The notes under the pieces are model-generated. The model saw nothing but the letters and a program-made list of their open reading frames with translations, made no database searches and was not told the DNA's origin. Positions 43,974-50,751 of a stretch of DNA of 64,000 nt are shown in pieces. Source of the DNA: Micromonospora arborensis (GTDB taxonomy: Bacteria > Actinomycetota > Actinomycetes > Mycobacteriales > Micromonosporaceae). The stretch spans positions 131,081-195,080 of the forward strand of contig NZ_PYBV01000013.1 in assembly GCF_003205615.1 (NCBI RefSeq). Reading direction: 5' to 3'. A program made the translations under genes and the position numbers. Position 1 is the stretch's first letter; each line of letters begins with the position of its first letter.

Positions 43974-44474
43974 ACGGGACAGGTCTGGTCGCCGCTGGCG
44001 GGGCACCTCGACCTCGGGCCATCGACCCGAGGCCAGCTCGTCGGCCGGGGGCAGTTGCGCGGCGGCGGCGTGGGGCAGAGTGAATCGATCAGCGGCGGCC
44101 GGGCCAGCCGAGACCGACTCGCGCAGCATCCAGTGCACCTCGTCCGCAGTCCAGCCCAGCCCCGGCCGCGCGGCGATCTCGCCAACCAACCGCCGGCCGA
44201 CGCGGGTGTCGTCGTCGTAGAAGCGCATGCACCAGTGGTGCGTCCACATCCCCAGGGCACGCAGACCCGCGTCGTCGAGTGAGCCCGCCAAGCGGCCGCA
44301 GGCGGTGTCGGCGAAGGCCTGCTCCGGGTCGGTCGCCCGGTCCCGTTCGATGGCGCCACCAGCGGCCGGCGCGACGGCCCGCATGCGGCGGTAGAGGGAC
44401 TGCGCCACCGCGCGCGGCAGCGGCGGAAACGCGCCCTGTGTCGACGCCGCCGTCCAACCCACCACGCTCGCCAT
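43971..44474 (-). CDS. Small conserved-looking protein of unknown function
   Basis: 167 aa from ATG at 44474 (after a GAAGGGG site); a longer start at 44528 is possible. I recognise no domain. The sequence is hydrophilic and mostly helical, with a Trp- and His-rich patch (LRALGMWTHHWCMRFYDDD) near residue 80 and TADEVHWMLRES near 115. The organised composition and good codon periodicity suggest a real gene. The stop codon lies in the palindromic element at its 3' end, so the C-terminus may have been altered by insertion of that element. Confidence 0.65.
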   Translation of the reverse strand: MASVVGWTAASTQGAFPPLPRAVAQSLYRRMRAVAPAAGGAIERDRATDPEQAFADTACGRLAGSLDDAGLRALGMWTHHWCMRFYDDDTRVGRRLVGEIAARPGLGWTADEVHWMLRESVSAGPAAADRFTLPHAAAAQLPPADELASGRWPEVEVPRQRRPDLSR

Positions 44475-44608
44475 TCGCCGCACCCCTTCTTCAGTTGGTG
44501 GCCGGACGTTACCCGGCACGACCGACACTTCCGGGCCGAAAACCCCCGCAGATCATGGATAGCGACGATGACCTGGGGCGTCTGTACGGGTGACAACGAA
44601 ATGGGGTG

Positions 44609-44782
44609 GTGGGTGGGCGCGCGCGGCTGGCCGAGTTCGTCGGCAGCCGTACGCCGGCGCTGATGCGGGTCGCGTACCTGCTGACCGGGGATCGCACTGC
44701 CGCCGAGGACCTGTTCCAGTCGGCGTTGGCGCGGACCATCCCGAAGTGGGGATCCGGTCAGCCTCATCGGCGGCGCCGCTGA
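44609..44782 (+). pseudogene. Truncated SigE-family RNA polymerase sigma factor fragment
   Basis: A reading of 57 codons from GTG at 44609 encodes RLAEFVGSRTPALMRVAYLL followed by TGDRTAAEDLFQSALAR. This is the unmistakable start of region 2 of actinobacterial SigE-like ECF sigma factors. After about 48 residues it diverges into a short tail (GSGQPHRRRR) and stops; regions 2.4 to 4 are absent. No continuation is visible in other frames downstream, so this is a decayed or deleted gene. Confidence 0.82.
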
Positions 44783-44868
44783 CCCCCCACGCCCCCGGGC
44801 GGGGCTGGGCACAGTGAGGTCCGATTCCCGCCAGCAGGCGGCCCGACCAGCGGGGCATCATCGGTGAC

Positions 44869-46419
44869 ATGGAGTTGGACTTCGAGCGTTGCTACCGGGC
44901 CGTGGACAGCCGCGACCAGCGGTTCGACGGCTGGTTCTACACCGGTGTGACGTCCACCGGCATCTACTGCCGGCCGTCCTGCCCGGCGATCACGCCCAAG
45001 CGGAAGAACGTCCGGTTCTTCCCGTCAGCCGCCGCGGCGCAGGGCATCGGGCTGCGCGCCTGCCGCCGCTGCCGGCCGGACGCCGCACCGGGTTCACCCC
45101 TGTGGGACGTCCGCGCGGACGTGGTCGGCCGGGCGATGCGACTGATCGCCGACGGCGTGGTCGACCGGGACGGCGTACCGGGGCTGGCCTCCCGCCTGGG
45201 TTACACCGAACGGCACCTGCACCGGATGTTGAGCGCCGAGATGGGCGCCGGGCCGCTCGCGCTGGCCCGGGCTCAGCGGGCGCAGACCGCCCGAATCCTG
45301 ATCGAGACGACCGGCCTGCCCATGGCGGAGATCGCGTTCGCCGCGGGCTTCGGCAGCATCCGGCAGTTCAACGACACGCTCCGCGAGGTGTACGCGAGCG
45401 CACCGTCCGACCTACGGACGGCCCGGGGCCGCCAGCAGGCGCCGACCGGGGCGGGGACCATCGCGCTCCGGCTGGCGTACCGTCCGCCGCTGCACGCCCA
45501 GGCGCTGCTGGACTTCCTCGCGGTGCGGGCGCTGCCGGGCGTGGACGAGGTCCGCGACGGGACGTACCACCGGGGTTTGCGGTTGCCACACGGCACCGGC
45601 CAGGTGGCGCTGACCCCGGCGGACGGGCACGTCGCGGCGACGCTGCGGCTGGCCGACCTGCGTGACCTGGCCCCGGCGGTGGCCCGTTGTCGGCGGCTGC
45701 TCGACCTGGACGCGGACCCGGCGGCCATCGACGCCACGCTCGCCGCCGACCCGGCGCTCGCCCCGGCGGTCGCCGCCGAACCGGGAATCCGGGTCCCCCG
45801 TGCGGTGGACGGCTTCGAGATGGCCGTCCGCGCCATCATCGGCCAACAAGTCTCGGTCACCGCAGCCCAAAAATCCCTAACCCGCCTCCTCCAAACCCCA
45901 ACCCCCACCCCAACCCCCACCCCCGACCGCGTCGATCATGAGGTTATTGCCGACGGCGTCGGCGTGTCGCGACAACAACCTCATGATCACCCGGGCGCAG
46001 GGGGGCCGGGGGCGGGCGGAGGGGGGTCGGGGGCGGGGGGACTGCGGGGGTTTTTGGGTGCGGAGGAGCTGTTGGCGTTGCCGGACTCGGGGTTCGGGAT
46101 GCCCGCCGCACGGCGGGAGACCCTGCGGGGGCTGGCGCGGGCGGTGGTCGACGGGTCCCTGGACCTCGCGGCGGGTGTCGATCGGGAGGACGCCGTCCGG
46201 CGGCTGCTCGCGCTGCCCGGCATCGGCCCGTGGACCGCCAACTACCTGGCCATGCGCGCCTTCGGCGACCCGGATGTCCTGCTCAGCACCGACCTCGCGG
46301 TCCGCCGCGGCGCCGCCGCGCTGGGCCTGCCCGACACCCCGACAACCCTCGACGGGTACGCCGAACGATGGCGCCCCTGGCGGTCCTACGCCACGATCAG
46401 ACTCTGGAGAGCGGCATGA
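44869..46419 (+). CDS. Ada-AlkA fusion: methylphosphotriester-sensing regulator and 3-methyladenine DNA glycosylase
   Basis: 516 aa, ATG at 44869. Order: an Ada zinc-binding domain (about 1-75; Cys ligands in YCRPSCPA and CRRCRP), an AraC-type HTH (about 85-185; LASRLGYTERHLHRML), an AlkA N-terminal domain (about 195-290) and the HhH glycosylase core (IIGQQVSVTAAQKSL, then LLALPGIGPWTANYLAMRAFG and the catalytic Asp in LLSTDLAVRRG). It should sense methylated DNA, activate repair genes and excise alkylated purines. The glycosylase core is interrupted at about residues 343-395 by a Pro-Thr, then Gly-rich insert containing a palindromic DNA element. It is followed by ogt with an ATGA overlap. 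Confidence 0.92.
   Translation: MELDFERCYRAVDSRDQRFDGWFYTGVTSTGIYCRPSCPAITPKRKNVRFFPSAAAAQGIGLRACRRCRPDAAPGSPLWDVRADVVGRAMRLIADGVVDRDGVPGLASRLGYTERHLHRMLSAEMGAGPLALARAQRAQTARILIETTGLPMAEIAFAAGFGSIRQFNDTLREVYASAPSDLRTARGRQQAPTGAGTIALRLAYRPPLHAQALLDFLAVRALPGVDEVRDGTYHRGLRLPHGTGQVALTPADGHVAATLRLADLRDLAPAVARCRRLLDLDADPAAIDATLAADPALAPAVAAEPGIRVPRAVDGFEMAVRAIIGQQVSVTAAQKSLTRLLQTPTPTPTPTPDRVDHEVIADGVGVSRQQPHDHPGAGGPGAGGGGSGAGGLRGFLGAEELLALPDSGFGMPAARRETLRGLARAVVDGSLDLAAGVDREDAVRRLLALPGIGPWTANYLAMRAFGDPDVLLSTDLAVRRGAAALGLPDTPTTLDGYAERWRPWRSYATIRLWRAA
45934..45988. repeat. In-frame palindromic element inside the Ada-AlkA gene
   Basis: The outer arms GATCATGAGGTT (45934-45945) and AACCTCATGATC (45977-45988) are perfect inverted repeats, extending inward with wobbles. 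C-rich sequence flanks it on the left (45895-45925) and G-rich sequence on the right (45990-46055), so the whole may form a larger foldback of roughly 150 bp. It is read through in frame without a stop. Confidence 0.9.
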
Positions 46420-46925
46420 GCATCGACAGCACCGTGCTGAGCACACCGACCGGTCCGCTCAGCATCCTCGCCGGCCCGGACGGCGACGTTCGGGCAGCCG
46501 GTTTCACCCCGGACCCGGCGGCGCTGCTGCCCCTGGTCCACCCGACCCTGCGGGCCCCGTTGCGACAGCGGGCCGACCTCGGCCCGGTCAGCGCGGCCGT
46601 GCGGTCCTACCTGGACGGTGACCTCAGCGCCATCGACACGGTGCCGATCCGTCAGCACACCGGCGGGGAGTTCATGGCGCACGCGTGGCAGGTGCTGCGC
46701 GAGGTGCCTCCGGGCACCCCGATCACCTACACCGGGTACGCCGCGCTCGCCGGTCGGCCACCGGCGGTGCGGGCCGCCGCGGCCGCCTGCGCCCGGAACG
46801 CGGCGGCCCTGTTCGTGCCCTGCCACCGGGTACTTCGCACCGACGGCACGCTCGGTGGCTACCGCTGGGGGCTGGACGTGAAGAAGTGGCTTCTCGGTCA
46901 TGAGCGACGCTTGACGGCAAGCTGA
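46416..46925 (+). CDS. ogt: Methylated-DNA--protein-cysteine S-methyltransferase
   Basis: 169 aa, ATG at 46416 overlapping the Ada-AlkA stop. The C-terminal domain has the active-site Cys in LFVPCHRV (about residue 134), preceded by the helix-turn-helix-like WQVLREVPPGTPITYTGYAALAG and followed by GGYRWGLDVKKWLL. It repairs O6-alkylguanine by direct transfer to its own cysteine. Together with Ada-AlkA it forms an adaptive alkylation-response operon, probably controlled by the Ada domain of the upstream protein. Confidence 0.96.
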   Translation: MSIDSTVLSTPTGPLSILAGPDGDVRAAGFTPDPAALLPLVHPTLRAPLRQRADLGPVSAAVRSYLDGDLSAIDTVPIRQHTGGEFMAHAWQVLREVPPGTPITYTGYAALAGRPPAVRAAAAACARNAAALFVPCHRVLRTDGTLGGYRWGLDVKKWLLGHERRLTAS

Positions 46926-46962
46926 CACAATTGTCACCTTCTATTAACGCTACCGTCTGGTA

Positions 46963-48819
46963 GTGCCTGTGGAGAGCGGCGGCAACCCGGCCACGTGGGT
47001 CGCCGCGCCCCTCCACCCGTTGCACAACCTCTGGCGGCTGCGTCCCTACCTGCGCCCGTACGCCGCCGAGTTCGCCTGGCTGCTCGTCGCGGGCCTCGCC
47101 GGAACGGCGGCCGGGATCGCCGTACCGCTTGTCGTGCAGCGGGTGGTGGACGGGCCGGTGGCCCGCCACGAACCGGTCGGGCTGCTTCAGCTCGGCGGCC
47201 TGGCGCTGCTGCTCGGCGTGGTCGAGGCGGTGCTCATCTTCATCCGTCGGTGGGTGCAGTCCTCCTCGGCGGTGGGCATGGAGGCGGCACTACGCGCCGA
47301 CGTCTACGCCCACCTGCAGCGGTTGCCGACGAACTTCCACGACCGCTGGCAGTCCGGCCAGTTGCTCTCCCGGATCACCAGCGACCTGTCGGTGATCCGC
47401 CGGTTCCTCTCCTTCGGCGTGTTCTTCCTGGTGCTCAACCTGACCACCTACGTGGTCGTGGTGGTGCTCCTGATCAACCTGCACCCGCTACTCGGGGTGC
47501 TGGTCGCGGCCAGCGGGGTGCCGCTGCTGCTGATCAGTCGCCGGTTCGGGCGGCACTACCATGCCGCGTCCCGGCGGATGCAGGACCAGCAGGGCGACGT
47601 GGCGACCCTGGTCGAGGAGACCGCACAGGGCCTGCGCACGATGAAGGCGTACGGCCGGGGGCCGGAACTGGCGGCCCGCTTCGCCGGCGGGGCCCGGACG
47701 TTGCACGACACGGGGGTCAGCAAGGCTCGGCTGCTGGCCAACACCTCGGCGTTGCTGGACCTGGTGCCCAACGTGACGCTGGGCGTGGTGCTGGTGGCCG
47801 GGTCCGCCGCGGCCGCGAAGGGCGCGCTCACCATCGGCGAGCTGGTCGCGTTCGTCAGCCTCCAACTGATGCTCATCTGGCCGGTGCAGTCGCTGGGTTG
47901 GATCATCGCGAACGGTCAGGAGGCCGCCACCGCCGCCGACCGGCTCCAGGAGGTGCTGGACACTCCACCCCAGATCGTGGACCTGCCCGGCGCGCTCGCG
48001 CTGCCCCGCGACGCGGTCCACGGCCGGCTCCGTTTCGAGCGCGTCGCGTTCAGCTACCCGGGTGCCACCACACCGGTGCTGCGCGAGATTGATTTGATCA
48101 TCGAACCGGGCGAAACGCTCGCCCTGGTCGGTGCCACCGGCTCCGGCAAGAGCACGCTGCTCTCCCTGGTGCCCCGGCTGCACGAGGCGACCGCCGGCCG
48201 GATCACCCTGGACGGGCACGACCTGCGCGAGCTGCGGCTGGCCTCCCTGCGCCGACTGGTCGGGGTGGCGTTCGAGGAGCCCACGCTGTTCTCCATGTCG
48301 GTGCGGGAGAACCTCACCCTGGGTCGCCCGGACGCCGGTGACGACGACGTCCGGGCGGCCCTCACGCTGGCCCAGGCGGACTTCGCGTACGAGTTGCCGT
48401 GGGGACTGGCCACCCGGGTAGGTGAGCAGGGACTGTCCCTCTCCGGCGGGCAACGGCAACGACTCGCGTTGGCGCGGGCTGTGCTCGGCCGGCCGGCGGT
48501 GCTGGTGCTGGACGATCCGCTGTCGGCCCTCGACGTGCACACCGAAGCGCTCGTCGAGGCGGCACTGCGGCGGGTCCTGCGCAACAGCACCGCGCTGCTG
48601 GTGGTGCACCGGCCGTCGACGATCGCCCTGGCCGACCGGGTCGCCCTGCTCGAAGACGGGCGCATCACCGCGGTCGGGCGGCACTCCGACCTGCTGGCCA
48701 CCGTGCCGACGTACCGGGCGCTGCTCGCCGCCGAGCCGCCGACCGGGCACCCGCCCGCAGCCGGAGCCGCCGGCCCGAGCCCGTCCCCATCGGACGGGCG
48801 GGGGCTGGTGCGCTCGTGA
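46963..48819 (+). CDS. ABC exporter half-transporter with degenerate catalytic site
   Basis: 618 aa, GTG at 46963. An N-terminal six-helix membrane domain (about 30-320) is followed by a nucleotide-binding domain with Walker A GATGSGKSTL, signature LSGGQRQRL and the H-loop VVHRPS. Two catalytic positions deviate: the Walker B glutamate is Asp (VLDDPLSALD) and the Q-loop Gln is Glu (FEEPTLFS). That is the pattern of the degenerate partner in heterodimeric ABC exporters. The next gene overlaps by GTGA and encodes a half with an intact Walker B. Likely a lipid or drug exporter; the substrate is unknown. Confidence 0.93.
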   Translation: MPVESGGNPATWVAAPLHPLHNLWRLRPYLRPYAAEFAWLLVAGLAGTAAGIAVPLVVQRVVDGPVARHEPVGLLQLGGLALLLGVVEAVLIFIRRWVQSSSAVGMEAALRADVYAHLQRLPTNFHDRWQSGQLLSRITSDLSVIRRFLSFGVFFLVLNLTTYVVVVVLLINLHPLLGVLVAASGVPLLLISRRFGRHYHAASRRMQDQQGDVATLVEETAQGLRTMKAYGRGPELAARFAGGARTLHDTGVSKARLLANTSALLDLVPNVTLGVVLVAGSAAAAKGALTIGELVAFVSLQLMLIWPVQSLGWIIANGQEAATAADRLQEVLDTPPQIVDLPGALALPRDAVHGRLRFERVAFSYPGATTPVLREIDLIIEPGETLALVGATGSGKSTLLSLVPRLHEATAGRITLDGHDLRELRLASLRRLVGVAFEEPTLFSMSVRENLTLGRPDAGDDDVRAALTLAQADFAYELPWGLATRVGEQGLSLSGGQRQRLALARAVLGRPAVLVLDDPLSALDVHTEALVEAALRRVLRNSTALLVVHRPSTIALADRVALLEDGRITAVGRHSDLLATVPTYRALLAAEPPTGHPPAAGAAGPSPSPSDGRGLVRS

Positions 48820-50696
48820 CGGTCTCCCAGCAGCCCGAACCGCCGCCCGAGGAGGAACCGGAGCTCACCCGCTGGCGCGGAACCGCCACGGACCCGGAGG
48901 CCGACCGGAGCCGAGCCGAGGACGCCACCCCCGAGGCGGTGGCCCGGCTGCGCCGGCTCAGCCGGGCCCTGCTCGCCGACGAGCTACGACCACACCGGGG
49001 GCGACTCGCCGCCGCCGTCGGCCTGCTGCTGACCCAGAACGCCGCCGCGATGGCCGGCCCGTACCTCGTCATGGTCGGCATCGACCGGGCCATTCCACCG
49101 CTGCGCGCCGGGGATCCTGGCCCGCTGGTCGCCGTCGCCGGGGCGTTCGCGGTCGCCTCGATGACCGAGTACGCGGCCCGCCGCGGGTTCCTCACCATCT
49201 CCGCCCGGATCGGCCAGGCCGTCCTGCTCGACCTGCGACAGCGGGTGTTCGGGCACTTCCTGCGGCTGTCCGTGGGCTTCCACGAGCGGTACACGTCCGG
49301 CCGGATGGTCTCCCGGCTCACCAGTGACCTGGACTCGATCGCCGAGTTGGTAGACGGTGGAATCGACAGCCTGGTGATGGCCGGGCTGTCGATGTTGTCG
49401 GTGGCCGCCATCCTGCTCTGGCTGGACCTGCCGCTGGCCGCCGTGACGCTGCTCGCCTTCCCGTTCCTGTTCTGGCTCTCCCGTTGGTTCGCCAGGTCGT
49501 CGGCGAGCGCGTACCGGCGGACCCGGGACGCGGTCGCGCTGGTCATCGTGCACTTCGTGGAGTCGATGCGGGGCATCCGGGCGGTGCAGGCGTTCCGCCG
49601 GGAGCCGCGCAACCAGCGGATCTTCGTGGCGCTCGGCGACGACTACCGACGAACCAGCCTGCACACGTTCCGGCTGATCGCCACGTACTCGCCGGCGATC
49701 AAACTGATCGGCAACGTCACCGTGGCGGTGGTGCTCTGCTACGGGGGATGGCGGGTGCTCGGCGGACAGACCGAGGTCGGTGTGCTCGCCGCGTTCCTGC
49801 TCTACCTACGTCGCTTCTTCGAGCCGATGCAGGAGTTGAGCCAGTTCTACAACTCGCTGCAGTCGGCCACCGCGGCGCTGGAGAAGTTGGCCGGGGTGCT
49901 CGACGAACGGCCGTCCGTGGCCGAGCCGGCCCGGCCCACACCGTTGCCGACCGGGCCCGGCCGCGGCGAGTTGACCTTCCGGGCGGTCTCCTTCGGATAC
50001 CGCGCGGGCACCCCGATCCTCGGCGGGCTGGAGCTGACCGTGTCAGCCGGGCAGACCGTGGCGCTGATCGGACCGACCGGCGCGGGCAAGTCGACGATCG
50101 CGAAGCTGGTCGCCCGGTTCCACGACCCGGACACCGGCACCGTCCGGCTGGACGGGGTCGACCTGCGCGAGGTGAGTGACGCCGACCTGCGCCGCGCGGT
50201 CGTGCTGGTGACGCAGGAGAACCACCTGTTCACCGGGACCGTCGCGGAGAACATCCGGTTCGGCCGCCCGAGCGCCGACGACGCGGCGGTCGAGGCCGCC
50301 GCGCGGTCGATCGGCGCCCACGACTTCATCGCCGCCCTACCCGACGGGTACGCCACGCAGGTGCACCGACGTGGCGGCCGGCTCTCCGCCGGGCAGCGGC
50401 AGTTGGTCGCGTTCGCCCGGGCGTTCCTGGCCGACCCGACCGTACTGATCCTGGACGAGGCGACGTCGTCGCTGGACGTGCCGACCGAGCGGCTCGTGCA
50501 GCGGGCACTCGGCACCATCCTGCGCGACCGCACCGCTCTGGTGATCGCACATCGACTCTCCACCGTGGAGACGGCCGACCGGGTGCTCGTTCTCGACAAC
50601 GGGAAGGTCGTCGAGGACGGCCCGCCCGGTGTGCTGGCCGAGGCCGACGGCCGGTACGCGACCCTGCACCGGCAGTGGCGCGACTCGCTGATCTGA
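48816..50696 (+). CDS. ABC exporter half-transporter with intact Walker B
   Basis: 626 aa, GTG at 48816. A six-helix membrane domain lies at about 60-345 and an ATPase domain follows with Walker A GPTGAGKSTI, Q-loop VTQENHLF, Walker B ILDEATSSLD and H-loop IAHRLST. The signature is LSAGQ instead of LSGGQ, which complements the degenerate site of the neighbouring half: in the heterodimer one ATP site would be consensus and one degenerate. Residues 1-50 are acidic and unstructured. Confidence 0.93.
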   Translation: MTVSQQPEPPPEEEPELTRWRGTATDPEADRSRAEDATPEAVARLRRLSRALLADELRPHRGRLAAAVGLLLTQNAAAMAGPYLVMVGIDRAIPPLRAGDPGPLVAVAGAFAVASMTEYAARRGFLTISARIGQAVLLDLRQRVFGHFLRLSVGFHERYTSGRMVSRLTSDLDSIAELVDGGIDSLVMAGLSMLSVAAILLWLDLPLAAVTLLAFPFLFWLSRWFARSSASAYRRTRDAVALVIVHFVESMRGIRAVQAFRREPRNQRIFVALGDDYRRTSLHTFRLIATYSPAIKLIGNVTVAVVLCYGGWRVLGGQTEVGVLAAFLLYLRRFFEPMQELSQFYNSLQSATAALEKLAGVLDERPSVAEPARPTPLPTGPGRGELTFRAVSFGYRAGTPILGGLELTVSAGQTVALIGPTGAGKSTIAKLVARFHDPDTGTVRLDGVDLREVSDADLRRAVVLVTQENHLFTGTVAENIRFGRPSADDAAVEAAARSIGAHDFIAALPDGYATQVHRRGGRLSAGQRQLVAFARAFLADPTVLILDEATSSLDVPTERLVQRALGTILRDRTALVIAHRLSTVETADRVLVLDNGKVVEDGPPGVLAEADGRYATLHRQWRDSLI

Positions 50697-50751
50697 ACCA
50701 GCGATCCGCAACTACGTGGCCCGACCCCCCGGCGGTGCCTACGATCGCAGG

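Noticed and set aside
45273..45920. Minus-strand frames opposite Ada-AlkA
   Set aside because: Low-complexity shadow sequence; the plus strand has the full Ada, HTH and glycosylase motifs.
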